NCBI RefSeq assembly: GCF_003265705.1
Contig: NW_020312785.1
Coordinates: 24,841,102-24,905,101, forward strand
Direction of reading: 5' to 3'
DNA: 64,000 nt
Source: Callorhinus ursinus
Lineage: Eukaryota; Chordata; Mammalia; Carnivora; Otariidae
The notes below the pieces were generated by a model. That model was not told the origin of the DNA, made no database searches, and was given only the letters and a program-made list of their open reading frames with translations. Numbering within the stretch: the first letter of the stretch is position 1; each line of letters begins with the position of its first letter. The translations under genes and the position numbers were made by a program. Below, one piece after another: positions 22,397 through 35,541 of the stretch.

Positions 22397-25205
22397 CAAC
22401 AGGCATAAGCATATACATAGATGGGATTTAGAACTAGAACATGAAGTAAAAACAGTTGCAGAAATCCTGAACGTATTTCATAAGTTAAAATACACGCACT
22501 ACAAACCACTGTTTTTGAGATATGTACAGATACATATATCAAAACTATAATAGAAGAAGGAAAATATAAAGCCCATCCTAAGCTTTTTATTTAACTTTTG
22601 TTCTAGTGAGAGAGAGGCCACTGCTGCTAAATATACTAGGGGATCAACAGTATGCATAATGTTCTATTGCTTGACATGGGCAGTAGACATATGATAATTC
22701 ACTTTATTATTCCTAGTAACTTACATTTCAAATTCCATACTTCTTATCCTAATATGTCATCTGTTGTAAGATGTATCTTTAATTCAGATATGTTAAAATT
22801 GAAAAAAAGTGCATCTTTTTATTTGTGACATATAATATATATTCTTTTATACTAATGACACATTTTACTATTCCAGTTGTGAAAGTCTCCCTCTCCAATT
22901 GATTTAATATCTTTAATACACATTTGCTACAAATTTATCCCATTGAAAAATAAGTGATATATCTTCCTATTGTTCAAAACAATAGAGTGTATTCTTTCTC
23001 AGAGCTTGATTTTGGTTTTATATTATACTTCAACCTGAACCGAAGAAAAGAGTATCTTAGTATAATTTCATTTAATATTCTATTGTTCTGTGTTCCCTAT
23101 ACTGTATTTTTCCACAAAAGAACATTTTAATATGCCTTAGCTATCTAAGTTCATATGTAAATTTTTTTTCTATTTTTAATTGGGGATTTGATTGTTTCCA
23201 TTTCTAGTGGCCACCCCCACCTCACTACCTCTAGTTTTTAAATACTTTGAGGAAGTATTTGAGGAGTGATGGCCTTTCAGTTTTTGTAACTGGAAGTTGT
23301 ATCACTTGTCTGTGTCAGGCTCTCTGATTGATTGCAAAAAGCATTATGCTTATTTTGTTAATTAACTTTAATCCCTATACAGTCAGTTACAAATATAACT
23401 CTTGGTAATCTACTGAAATGTAAGAAATTTAAATGTCTGTCTCTATCCTAAACTGTTAAAATTATTTCAGAAGAAAAGGTTGTCAAATTTCCAAGTAAAC
23501 ATATCATTATCTAGTATTCATGCATAATGGATTTTTTCTTTTTTTCTTTTTAGTTTTACATCTTATGCATTTCATTATCCATTATCCAACTAGAGAACAT
23601 GCCCACTCTAAAAGTTCTATATAGTACTGTATGCCCATGGTGAGAGCACACAATTGAATTAAAAGTGCAATATCAGAACCAGGCATTTGTGGTTAGGTAT
23701 TTTACAATTAATTTACTGTAACAATGCTAATTTAAGTCTGCATTAATATTCTTTTTCAAACATGCTGCAAATGTAATTGCAGTGTACACAAGACAAATAA
23801 TAGGAATGGCTTGCCCAATTTATTACTCTACAAAACAATTAGTGTGATGGCCAATTAAAGGATGCTTTTAAATATAGTTATTATATTGTTTATCAAACAG
23901 AACTAACTTGAGGGAGGTTAAAGGTGTTATTAAAAACATTAATTCCTTCTACAAATGACTAAAATTATCATAAAGTATAATATGTGGTCATGGAAGAGTA
24001 CTTTAATGAAGTCTTGGAATAATTAGGGAGGTTATCATGATAATTTGCCACTAAAAAAATGAAAAGTCTAATAGCATTTTCTTTTTATTTTCAAAGTAAT
24101 AAACAAATTTGATGAAATTAGTTCTTTATATTATATTTTATATAATATGTATTCTACATATATATATATATTCTATTGACAGTGGTAATATTTTTGTTTC
24201 TTTTGTTAAAGTTAGCTGCTTTTATTCCAAATATCTAATATAAAACATTCACCTCTTTCTATCAAAATATCTAATATAAAAAATTTTGATCAGCTCTAAT
24301 GTTACTACAGACGGTTTTTTGTAGTCTTTCCAAGCAAAGTGTAGCTGAAACCAACACAGGCAAGTGGAGGAGACTGAAAATCAGAATGAATGAAGGAAGA
24401 GAAAAACACAATATTTCTGCTTTCCACAAAGCTATGCTTCAACTCCATTTACAATCTTTTGTTGGTGTCCCAAGCGGGGGGAAATCTGTCCTTGCATGCT
24501 TCCATTAGGGTTGCTCAGAACCGTTTTGTTTTTTGAGATATTAATTGGCAGGCTGTAGGAAAAAATATGTGAATTTTGCTTTTATTGTTAGTTGTTTGCT
24601 GTACTAAACAAATTCAATTCAACCCCTAACAACAAAATTCCTGAGGTTTTTAAAAATAAGTGCTAATAATCTAAACGGATTTCTAAGAATGGAAAATTAT
24701 TTCATTATTCCTCCAAAACAATTCTTTATTAAAAGAATAAAGCACCCCTTAACATTTATAAGAATTCTGTACATCATAAAAGACCCACAGAGTTTAGTTA
24801 ATTTAGATAGAGAAAAAAATGTTGGCCCTTAAATACCTAACAATTTCAACCCTCAGGCGGGGCCTACTGAATATTGTTTAAATGTCTTAGAACGTCATTC
24901 TCAAAATCTCCAGTCAATAAAGTAGTGACTGAAGCATAAGATTTCGTGATAAAACCTGTATTTGAATTCTATTCTTATCTTTTCACTCTTGAGAACCATC
25001 TTACAATGATGCATATAAACATTTCCAAGTACTTCAATTTAATTGTTTAGATAATCCACAAATCTACTGACTCAGGAAAAATGCTGACAGGGCACTTATT
25101 TTGTATCTTGGAATGATGAGCCAAATGATACTACAGGTTTTATATTCATATTTATAACCAACTAACAAGCACTGAGCCATGGGTGATTATGATAAAAAAT
25201 GGCTT
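22397..25205. other. Unassigned; possible conserved noncoding block at 23640-24060
   Basis: 2.8 kb without a recognised element or gene. The block around 23640-24060 is rich in TAATTA/CAATTA-type cores and lacks repeat signatures. A short direct repeat of about 17 bases (AAATATCTAATATAAAA) lies at 24229-24245 and 24265-24281. Confidence 0.35.
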
Positions 25206-25223
25206 AAAGAAAACAGAATTAGT

Positions 25224-25417
25224 GGGCGCCTGGGTGGCTCAGTTGGTTAAGCGACTGCCTTCGGCTCAGGTCATGATCCTGGAGTCCTGGGATCGAGTCT
25301 CGCATCGTACTCCCTGCTGAGCAGGGAGTCCGCTTCTCCCTCTGACCCTCCCCCCTCTCGTGTGCTCTCTCTCATTCTCTCTCTCTTTCAAATAAATAAA
25401 TAAAATCTTAAAAAAAA
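25224..25417 (+). mobile_element. Can-SINE, young
   Basis: Sense copy with intact head, body and AAATAAATAAATAAAATCTT tail. The 18-bp target duplication AAAGAAAACAGAATTAGT (25206-25223 and 25418-25435) is perfect, which suggests a recent insertion. Confidence 0.97.
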
Positions 25418-25435
25418 AAAGAAAACAGAATTAGT

Positions 25436-27779
25436 AATAGGGAAAGGAGAACTTCATCTGTAACATATGGGTGAGAAATACTGTAAGAAAATATATCTCC
25501 CTAAGTGCCACCTTAAGAAAATTCGAATCCAGATGGGGGTGATGTTTATCACAAGATGCTACAAAGGAGAAGAAACCATTCCCTGTTGAAACTCCAGAGA
25601 TGTGTTACCCTTTCCCCTTCCTTTATACTGACCTCTACTGTTACAATAAAATTTGGGTTGTGTTAGCAATCATGGGCTTCAACAGTGTTAGGATAGCTGT
25701 TTTGATTTAGATATGCACTGATACTCTTCAAACTTTAAAGTCTTGCTTTACTCTTTACTTGCTTTACTTGCATTACTTGACCTCTGGTTGCTGACTTATA
25801 ACATGAGGTCAATAACACCTAATATTCTATAAATCAAAATGTTGTAGGTCCTTACCATTTTAAACAATTGACTCTAGGGACACCAAAGTAATATGGGTAA
25901 GAAGGGCCATTTTCAGTTCCCCATACCTAATGTCTTAAAGTATCACACCATTATTGGTCATTGAGATATGAATAATAATGATTAACAATACTTTTATTTG
26001 TTTTGGTTTTTATTTGCTAATAAAATAACTTTTCAATATTATCTTCTAAGTCTATTTTGTAAACTTGAGTAGTAAAATATGTACTTACTGGAATTTTTTT
26101 TTCCACTGGAATATTTTATTTTACCCCTGGTAAAATTATAAAAAGTGATCTCATACCAAATTTACAGTCTGTGTTTTCATCTCTTATAACCTTGACTGTC
26201 TTTAATCTCTATTTCTTTACTATTAGCACTGCAGTGACATCAGTGCATCTCTGACCTTTTGTATCACACTGTGGCCTTTACCTACAACATTTTATTTTTA
26301 TTCATTTACGACTCACTTCAAAACCTATGAATTAGTCTAAATGCTAAATAGTAAATCACACATTATGTTATTTGGAAGAAAAATAACACAGACATTTAAG
26401 AAACATTGAAAAAATTGCCTATTTTCATTTGGTATAATGCCATTCTGTAATTAATTATGATAAGCTATTGTATATATATCACTTCCATTAATTTGAATGT
26501 GCTTTTATATGTGATTGGTAGTATAAAATGTGAGTGTCTATTGGCAGGATTTTAAAACTTGTTGAATCACTCATTAATCAATAATCAGTTGTAGAGCAGC
26601 TACCGTTCAGGAAATTGTTTTAAATACTTTGTAAAATTTAAAACATATTTAACATGCCTCTGCCCTGAAAGAGCTCATCATTTATTTAGAAGTGTTTTGC
26701 ATGATAGTATTTATTCCAATGTACTTATTTTGCAACTAATTTATCCCTGAATGATTGTTCATATGAATATATTTTTTTTACTTCTAAAGATTTTAAGAAC
26801 TCCTATTCAGATTTTGTCACTAGTGAGAGTGTTCATTTTCTTATGAAAGATTCCTACCCACTTCTAACTTTCAAACCAGGTAGCTATTCTTTGCATACTT
26901 CCTTTTTATCTTGAGAGTAAAAAATACCCAAACCATGAATGTAAAACTTGAAATTAAAGATGACACTAAATTCAAGTTCCATAATTAATGTCAGCCACCA
27001 TTCCAAAAGACATACTGTGCTTGTCTCATGATGCTGATGACAAATAAAAGCTCTACTTAACAGAAGACAGGATATGCTTTTTAGAGAATAAAATATCTTT
27101 TTAGTCAAGACAGTCAAACTCTTTTGTGTGTTTTTTAAACTCAGTTACATTGTCTCTGCCCATGGTGGAGAGTATGAGGGTTGGAAGACATAATTAAAAA
27201 AAAAAATTAAAACACAAAGTAAATGCAAACACAAAATGTGTGTGCATTTTGATTTTTGTTTAGATACCCACATACTGAAAAGAATGGTGAGATTTACACT
27301 TTCAGATGCAGCACACTCCTATCACATCACTCAAGAATTCGAGAATACCATGTAGCCATAAGATGTATATTAATAATAGTTCTAATAAAAGGAACATATT
27401 TTAACACCAAGAATAACCACATTCAAGATAATTTAATATTAACCTAGTTTAAAGTTTTCCTGTAGTGCAATATATCACAGATTTGAAATTTTAGACACTT
27501 TTTAAAATGGCTAGATGGATGGATGTTTTGCATGCCCTTTATGAGAGGCAGGCCAGTAAGAAATTAGAGCATAATTGAGCATACGTACTAGTTTTAATAC
27601 ACATAGTGTGCCTCCTACCATTCTCACCCTTTCTCATCACCCCAAGAAAATTGTAAAGTTAAGTTGCTCTATTTTCCTTAATTTTATTTAGACTAAATAA
27701 ACTAAACAATGTATCGTTCAATTTTACTAACTTTTGAGCAGTTTGCATAAACTTATTAAGATGTATACTAACACATATT
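25436..27779. other. Unassigned
   Basis: 2.3 kb of AT-rich sequence with no recognised gene or element. Confidence 0.35.
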
Positions 27780-28000
27780 TGTCAGTCACTTATTATTATT
27801 CCTTTTTGTTTATAATTTTCATTTCAGTAGACTTATCATTTGAAATTTCTTTATTTTCACTTTTGCATAGTATTTTATAGCATAAATATATATAAATTTC
27901 TTTATTTACTCTACTGTTCCTGAGCACCTGTGCTGTTTTTAAGTCATTGTTATTGCTCATATGCACCTGTGCAAATGTTTCTATAGCATGCACACAGGGG
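27780..28000 (-). mobile_element. L1M fragment, antisense
   Basis: Matches the antisense end of old L1 ('TTGCATAGTATTTTATAGC', 'AAATTTCTTTATTTACTC', 'GTGCAAATGTTTCTATAGC'). It is cut on the right by the LTR that follows. Confidence 0.6.
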
Positions 28001-28029
28001 TTGTTGAAATTCTGTTATATATATTAACA

Positions 28030-28670
28030 TTTCCAGGGCAAGGCTGTAAAAACAAGCAATGCATTTATTTGAAGTCTTAGGAATTACAATTTGGCAAACA
28101 CAGATTGGAGAGGAATCCAGTGAATGTTCCTATTTGGGGTCAAAATCAGGGGTTTATAAAGACAAAAACTTTGAGGTTTTACAAGTTTGTTTTGAAAGAA
28201 CTCTGATTGGTGCTGAGAGAATTTAAGCTGATTATCTAATACACGTTTGGTTATTTGACTAACAGGTGTTATATTATCTTTATTTCAGCCCAAGGTGCAC
28301 AGAAATGTTCTAGGATGTGGTTATGTGGTTAAGGCTCATGTGTGAGAATTCATTTTTCACCTGGGTTTGGACATACAGAAACTTCAGTTGCCAGGGGCGC
28401 CTAGGTGGCTCAGTCGGTTGAATGTCTGCCTTCAGCTCAGGTCATGATTCCAGGGTCCTGGAATCGAGCCCCACATTGGGCTCCCTGCTCAGCGGGGAGT
28501 CTGCTTCTCCCTCTCCTTTTGCCCCTTTCCCTGTTCGCGTTCTCTCTCTCTCAAATAAATAAATAAAATCTTAAAAAAAAAAACCAAAAAACAAAAAACC
28601 TTCAATCGCCTAATGGCTTCCCACCTCCATTTTAGAACTCCTAACCATTACAACTCCATTGTGTAACTCT
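28030..28670 (-). mobile_element. Solo LTR (ERV1-like), antisense, split by a SINE
   Basis: On the minus strand a TATAAA box (complement of 28153-28158) precedes an AATAAA signal (complement of 28064-28069) by about 85 bases, with 'ACCAATCAGAG' (a CCAAT-type motif) upstream. This is the U3-R-U5 order of an LTR. A Can-SINE (28393-28596) interrupts U3. Ends are approximate and no target duplication was found. Confidence 0.6.
28393..28596 (+). mobile_element. Can-SINE inside an LTR
   Basis: Sense copy with head 'GGGGCGCCTAGGTGGCTCAG' and an A-rich tail. The imperfect duplication AAACTTCAGTTGCC / AAACCTTCAATCGCC flanks it. It is younger than the LTR it split. Confidence 0.92.
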
Positions 28671-28969
28671 CTGTTCATGGTATATTTAACTTTATTTAGT
28701 AATAGCACCAAGTGAACTCAACTGCTCAAAACCAGATGCTGAAATCAGAAGTGTTCTGTCAGCCAAGCACAGGGAAACTGCCTTTCCTGGCAAGAACAGG
28801 GGCAGAGGAACGTACATTTTCTGAGGCAACAGTGCACCTTCTTACAACCAGCCTCCAGTATCAGACTTGCTCGTGGGCAGGCAGCACTGTAATTGGGTTT
28901 CTACTAGAAGAACCTCCTGGCATTTGGAAGTCTTTCTATAGGCTTTATGGTTCCTGACTATGTTAAATC
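28671..28969. other. Unassigned
   Basis: An 81-codon + frame (28712-28957) has no known domain. Nothing else was recognised. Confidence 0.35.
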
Positions 28970-29640
28970 CCAGTCACATTTCCGTTGGGTTATAATGAGG
29001 AACAGAATGCTGTGTCATAAGATATATGTAGTTTCAACTTTGGTAGCTACTAATGAAATTTAGCCCATAGAATGCTTGTTCCTGTCCTGTGCCCCCTTTT
29101 TGCCTGAGTTATCTTTTTATTGTAAATATGTATGGATTATTTGTATAATCTGGGTGTTAAATTACAGTATCTTCTCCTAATGTGTGGCTTCTCTGTGCAC
29201 TCCCTCTAAAATGTTTGTTTTTTTGTTTTTTTTTTAAAGATTTTATTTATTTATTGGACAGAGAGAGACAGTGAGAGCAGGAACACAAGCAGGGGGAGTG
29301 GGAGAGGGAGAAGCAGGCCTCCTGCTGAGCAGGGAGCCCGATGTGGGACTCGATCCCAGGACCCTGGGATCATGACCTAAGCCGAAGGCAGACGCCTAAC
29401 AACTGAGCCACCCAGGCGCCCTGTTTTTTTTTTTTTAATTTAGGAATACTCTATTTTAGTTTAGTTTGTCAAATTTATCAAATTTATTTCTTTACATTTG
29501 CATTTTTGCATCTCATTTTAAGAAATGTTTACTACCCAAGTTCTAAGATAAACTTCTGCATGTTCTTCTGAAACAGTTTAAATTTTGTGTTACATGGTTT
29601 TGTAAGTGATTTTTTCCCCCCTTTGGGTGTCGTGTATTAG
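28970..29640 (-). mobile_element. L1M fragments, antisense, split by a SINE
   Basis: Antisense L1 landmarks include 'GCTGTGTCATAAGATATATG', 'ATCTTTTTATTGTAAATATG', 'AATCTGGGTGTTAAATTACAG' and, right of the SINE, 'TTTGTCAAATTTATCAAATTT'. The SINE at 29230-29421 interrupts it. Confidence 0.65.
29230..29421 (-). mobile_element. Can-SINE inside an L1
   Basis: Antisense copy ending 'GAGCCACCCAGGCGCCC', flanked by T-rich duplications (TGTTTTTTTG-like) that cannot be delimited exactly. Confidence 0.92.
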
Positions 29641-30167
29641 TAACTTGAAGAATTTTAAGAAGAGATTCAAAGGAATTTGGAGTTTATTGCAATAAGGACC
29701 AAGGGGGATATTATTAGGAAAGTACTTTTAGAGCTATTATGCTTTATGCTTAAACTTTATGCTACAAAGCCCAGGAGGGTAAGAGAATAGAAACTTATTT
29801 TCTATATCTATGGATATGGATAAACATTTTGGCCACTACCCTTTATTGAATTTTCTATCCTCTCTCTTTCTGATTAGCAATAACAGCTGTAGCAGGTGTC
29901 AGGGTCTGATAAATTTGTTGGTCCCTTTCTGGACTCTCTGTTCAGTTTCTTGGTATGTTTTTCTATCCTGGTACTAATATCAAACAGTGGCAAAACAGAA
30001 AGCCTTCATTGTACCGGAGTTCTTTCTCCTTTGTGGGGACTGAATTCCAATTTCCAGGCTTTTCCATTGAATTCCAATGTTGGTTATATGATTCTGTTGA
30101 AAGCCTTCCACTATTTGTAGAAAAGGCAAAAGCCTTGCTGGTGGGAGGAGTATCATGTGCTAAGCTC
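29641..30167. other. Unassigned
   Basis: No family recognised. Confidence 0.4.
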
Positions 30168-30497
30168 TTCTATGATCTGAATGTGTGTGTTCCTCCAAAT
30201 TAATATGTTGAAATCCCTAATCCACAAAGATGATGGTATTAGGAGGTGGGCTTTTGGAGTTGATTGGGTCATGAGGTCTCTGCCCTCATAAATGAGATTA
30301 TCACCTTTATAAAAGAGGCTCCAGAGAGATCCCTAGCCTCTTCCACCATGCAAGGGACACAGGAAAAAATTGGCAGTTTGCAGCCATGGAAATCTCAGTT
30401 TCAGCTCCCTAAATTGTGAGAATTAAATTTTTGTTGTTTACAAGTCACTCAGTTTGTGGTGTTTTGTTATTGCAGCCCAAGGGTACTAAGAATAGAC
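30168..30497 (+). mobile_element. MLT1 (ERVL-MaLR) LTR, sense
   Basis: Landmarks in MaLR order: 'CTATGATCTGAATGTGTG', 'AATATGTTGAAATCCCTAAT', 'GGGTCATGAGGTCTCTGCCC', a TATAAA at 30308-30313, 'AAATTGTGAGAATTAAATTT' and 'TCAGTTTGTGGTGTTTTG'. Close to MLT1A/B. Confidence 0.85.
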
Positions 30498-30778
30498 TTC
30501 TCTTGAATTTCTGTCCCTCTATGTTCTTGACCTGTCAAACATTTGTTGCTTGGGTCACTCTCCAATGCTTAGAAGCAGTTATTTTTCTTTTGTTCTTATT
30601 CATCTTTTGTATTTGTTCTCATTAAAAGGAATGGGGTCCAAATCAAATTAGTCCTCCATTATCATAGAAAGAACCAAACTTTCCTTTTCATTTTACTTAT
30701 TAACTTTTAATTTTTTTCTCAAATCAGCCTTATATGTTTTATAGATTGCTTTTCTTATACGTTTTTTAAAAATCTATT

Positions 30779-30973
30779 TTTTTTTAAAGATTTTATTTAT
30801 TTGAGAGACAGAGAGAGAAAGAGCATGAGCATGAGAAGGGGGAGGGTCAGAGGAAGAAGCAAACTCCCTGCTGAGTGAGCAGGGAGCCTGATGCAGGGCT
30901 CAATCACAGGACCCTGGGATCATGACCTAAGCCAAAGGCAGATACTTAACTGAGTGAGCCACCCAGGCACCCC
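30779..30973 (-). mobile_element. Can-SINE
   Basis: Antisense copy ending 'GAGCCACCCAGGCACCCC'. Imperfect duplication TTAAAAATCTATT (30766-30778) / TAAAAAAATCTATT (30974-30987). Confidence 0.93.
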
Positions 30974-30987
30974 TAAAAAAATCTATT

Positions 30988-33331
30988 ATTAATTACTTTA
31001 ATTATTTTAATCATTTATATTAGATTCTATGTCATAATTCTGCATTACTTATGGGTCTTATTCTGTTTGCTTTTCTTCTCAAATTCATTGTGGTTTGCTC
31101 CCTCAAGTATTTTAAATTTGTTGTTATTAATAGCCTCATTTTTCCTTGAAATTTTATTTATAGATATTCCTGGTGGTTTGAATTTAAAATGCTCTCCTTC
31201 AGAGATAAATTTTTGTTTACTTTTGGCACACACTTCTGGGCACTGTCAATGAAGAATTACTTTTATATTATGGGGGGACTATTTTCAAAGCATAAAATTA
31301 CTGTGAATTCTGGACTCAAATATAAATGATCATTTGCTTGAGAGTAAGATTTACCATGAAATAATTGTTATTTTTTAAATATTTTCTCCTCACATTCCTC
31401 TAGAACTAACGCCAAGCCCAGAAACTTTCCTCACTGTCTTTCTCTATTGAGTGACTTCTTTTTTATCCCCCTGATTCATACTTAATATGTCTTATTTTAA
31501 GGATTCTGTCTTTCTTTAGGATTCTCAAATCCTATTTCTCACCCTTCAAGGGCATCAGGATTTGCCTCCTGTTCCTGACATGTGGCCCATTAAAATCCAG
31601 GCGATGAGCCAGCAAGACTGGCAGTTAACCCAGGGCAAATTCCATCATTAGCTTTCCCTTAAGTCTGTAGATTCACACTCATGTTATTTTTTTTCTATTC
31701 TTTATTGAATTTTTATACTTTTTTGTCAGTAGGCTATGATCTTTAATATGATTTAAAACATATTTTCAACAGCATTTTTGGTGTGCTATACATAGTTTTG
31801 ACAGAACATTAAGAAACAGTTTCAAGGCTTTCTATCTTGCCTAGTTGAATACAGCTGTATTTGAATAGTAATGTATAAATTATTCTTAAACATTTAATTA
31901 AATGAACTGTCATTAGCAGAATGTAAAACTTTTGAAAGAAAGGTATTACACAAATCCAAGATATTATCATAGCCTACTTTACATAGAAATAGGACCAAAA
32001 TAACTTTCAAGAAAAGGTCTACAAATTGTATTTATAGCTTCATTTATTTAATTCTAAAACAAAAATATGGAAAATCAAACACAAATAAAAAATATAAAGA
32101 CAATCATTTACTTACAGAATAATAATTATCATAAGCACTACAGTATTTCAAAGGGTCAACAGTGTTCCTTATTATAGCAATTAAGATACTTAAATTGAGT
32201 TTCTAGTTGGAAGAATAGGTTAGATACTGTTTTTACAGGCCTTTCCCGTAGCCTTAAATAGGTTGGATGTTATGAATCTTGTTCAAATCTTTCTTGCCAC
32301 ATTAACTCAAGCAATCGTTAAGAAGATACATATACCAGATCCAAATAAAATAGAATCTAGTCAAGGACTATGACTGGACCAATCACTTGTATCTAGTTAC
32401 CAAATTTACATGTTAACTACATTGATGTAGTTAACATATAACTAACATATAACATATAACCAAATTAACATATAACTACATTGATGAGAATCAGATGCAT
32501 TTGAGAATGGGAACAAGTCCTGGTCCAAGGGTGGGGGGTACATGGCTAGCTATGTATAATAGATTCAGGGATCCAAGAACCAATGATTTCCCTGAATTAT
32601 AATGGCATGTGCCAAATTAGCATCATATATTTTGACCCAATACAAATATGACCCAATGTGGAGGAACTTGGACCCAATGACCCAATAGTGGAGGAACTTG
32701 GACATCAGAATTTGTGTCTGAGAGCCAGGAGGTCACCGTTGTGCTGTTGCTTTATATGCCGTGTTGGTTCTTGCTCTGTGGTATTCCTAAGAGGTAAGTC
32801 AATTTGGTGTTGAGTGAAGACAAGAGTATCTCAAAGGTGTGGCATCAATTTGAATGCAACACCATTGCTCCTACCAAAACAAAATGGATAATTATTTATC
32901 TCAGAAACAGATTTGCATTAGAAAATGGGAAAATTTTCCCCAGAAACTTCTTGAAACAATCTACAAATGAAAGGTATATGTGATATACTACAATTTTTTA
33001 AAGGTGTGTGATAAAAATGTTTAGTTTAATATTTGAGGTTTATATGAAATATACCAGATAAAAATACCTTTTCAGGACATAAATGGAATTGAGAACACAT
33101 TTATTGAATAGTACGCTTAAATATTTATATGTTCTCAACAAATAAAATGCATTTGATAGCCCTTTCTTCCACTGAGATTTTTAATTGTCTAAAATTATTT
33201 TATAGAGAATTTTATTAAAAAGGTTTACATTTAAGTAATTTATCTAAAACAGGACAATTCTAGTTTAGGTGTTACTTTCAGGAAGATAGAAAACTGAGTT
33301 TGAAAAAGTTATATTAACATAAAGGTAACAT
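30988..33331. other. Unassigned, with small local repeats
   Basis: 2.3 kb with no recognised element. A perfect 11-bp inverted repeat lies at 32412-32435. 'TAACTACATTGATG' is repeated at 32414-32427 and 32473-32486. 'GTGGAGGAACTTGGA' is repeated at 32658-32672 and 32688-32702. Confidence 0.4.
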
Positions 33332-33350
33332 AAGAATGAAAGTAAACATC

Positions 33351-33524
33351 GGGCTCCTGGGTGGCTCAGTTGGTTAAGCGGCTGCCTTCGGTTCAGGTCA
33401 TGATCCTGGAGTCCCGGAATCGAGTCCCACATTGGGCTCCCTGCTCGGCAGGGAGTCTGCTTCTCCCTCTGACTCTCTCTCAGTCTCTCTCTCTCTCAAA
33501 TACATAAATAAAATCTTAAAAAAA
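33351..33524 (+). mobile_element. Can-SINE
   Basis: Sense copy with head mutated to 'GGGCTCCTGGGTGGCTCAG'. Duplication AAGAATGAAAGTAA at 33332-33345 and 33525-33538, with five extra bases before the head. Confidence 0.94.
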
Positions 33525-33538
33525 AAGAATGAAAGTAA

Positions 33539-33699
33539 GTGCAAAAAAATGCTTCCAAAAATTAAACATCAATAATTAAATAATTATGTAATAATAAATA
33601 AATATAAAAATAATTACATTTGTTTAAAACTAAAAATAAGACACATGAGAGAAGGGAGATAGTCATAAAATTTATGTATACTTATGGTGGCAGTCATTA
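33539..33699. other. AT-rich spacer between two SINEs
   Basis: Short A/T-rich sequence with ATAA repeats and no recognised element. Confidence 0.5.
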
Positions 33700-33893
33700 A
33701 TTTTTTTTGAAGATTTTATTTATTTGAGAAAGAGAGGGAGAGAGTACACAAGTGGGGGGAAGGGCAGAGGGAGATAGAGAAGCAGACTCACCACTGAGCA
33801 GGGAGCCCCATGCAGGGCTTGGTCCCAGGACCCCAAGATCATGACCTGAGCCGAAGGCAGATGCTTAACTGACTGAGCCACCCAGGCGCCCCC
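33700..33893 (-). mobile_element. Can-SINE
   Basis: Antisense copy ending 'GAGCCACCCAGGCGCCC'. Target duplication unclear. It faces the SINE at 33351 tail to tail, about 175 bases apart, forming an inverted pair. Confidence 0.94.
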
Positions 33894-35541
33894 ATAATCA
33901 CTCATTTTAATTAGATACCATGTCACTTAGGGATAATAACTCTGTGTCATGTATTGATAATCCCTATGATCTTAATATTGTACATGGAAAATGTACAGAT
34001 ACACATAGTAATCAGATTGAAAATAGTATATCCGTGTCCTTGGCTGTCTGTCAATCCCTGTTATCTGTGTATATTTCTGTGTGTGTGTTCTCTCTGTGCA
34101 TATATTTTATATACATCACATTCGATATAATTGATTCCTTAGAAATGCAGATCTTACTATAATGGATTCTCCCTTATTCATTAACTGCATGTAACCTTTT
34201 GAATAAAATATTAACTTAATGGTACCTTGGCCATAACTGAGAAAATTCAAGGCAATTTACTGAAAAAAGTTTGAGGGGAAAAACACATATTGATCAGTAC
34301 TAAGTAGTAAAAATTTATTGCAATGTTGTCACTTGCTTTATTCCAGATCAATACAAATCTCACCAAAAGCTTCTTAAATGCAATAAGAGTCTGACAAGAC
34401 CTTTTTGTCACAGATTAGTGTTAAAGCAATGAAAGAGCCCCCAAGGAAAATTGTCTTTCTGGCTGAAATGTCAGCTGTATTCTGTATCTGAGGTGTTCCA
34501 TGCATGTACGACATCTTTATTGATATTGTGGGTGTCTAAAATTTTTTTTTAAAAAGACCTTAAACATTTTGTGTGCAGACTAATGCAAATAAGGATAACC
34601 TGAGAACTTAAATTTAGATTCATTGTTTTCTCTCAAAAATCCTCTATTTGATGCATATTATATTGCTGAGCAGAATTAGATTATAGAAGCCCAAGCCCAA
34701 TTAGCTTCTGCAATATTTTCAGATTCTTCCATCACATTGATCTTAAATTAATAAAAAAGGTAATGTAATATTTTCAATAAGATGTAAGAAGAGGTTAGCA
34801 AAACATTTTTTTTTTTTTTTGTAGAAAAGGGTTATAAATTGGATACAATTTAAATTTAGATTTTACCCAATAAAGCAACTACGTAAAATAGTAGAATCTA
34901 ATCTGGGACTGCAGAAGGAGTTCTCGGGAGCTTGAGACAAGCTGCATTTCATGAATTCTGATAACACTAGAATTTAGTCATCTTGGCAGTATTGTAATGT
35001 CAGTTTGTATAAGTAAACCCATTGAGACTTGCTTATTTTGGTACATGTTTCTTTTGGCTCTTTCAATTATTTGGACAGAGAGAGTACATGCATCTTCCAT
35101 GATATTTATGTGAATTTAATTTTATGAAAGGTATCAGTTTAACTGTGTAGAGATTTATCTTTTTCAGATAAAAGAAAAAGAATCTGATTTTGGAACTGTA
35201 ACTTTTGCTTAAATTTGCTATTTTAGAATCCCTTTCTCTAAGCACATAAACTCATGCATGCTTTGCATTCAAGTCTTGCTCTTTATTCTGTCTCTTCTCT
35301 AGATTTTTGCCTTTGTAATCTCAAACATTTCTTGTTAGTGCACTTGTGTAGACCTATTTACTACAATTTCTGTTAGTTGACCGAATTAGTCTGATTTTAA
35401 GTATTGTATAAATACATAGAAACATCCTGTCAACATATAATATTGTTTTGCAAATATAATATATATGACATGAACCCAGAATGATTATAATCATTAAAAT
35501 ACATATAAAAATAAGTGCATATTAAATATATATACACATAA
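33894..35541. other. Unassigned, mostly unique
   Basis: No element or gene recognised. A T run lies near 34805-34820. Confidence 0.4.

Noticed and set aside
32412..32486. Possible CRISPR-like or satellite array
   Set aside because: There are only two partial repeats with no regular spacers, and the host is a mammal.
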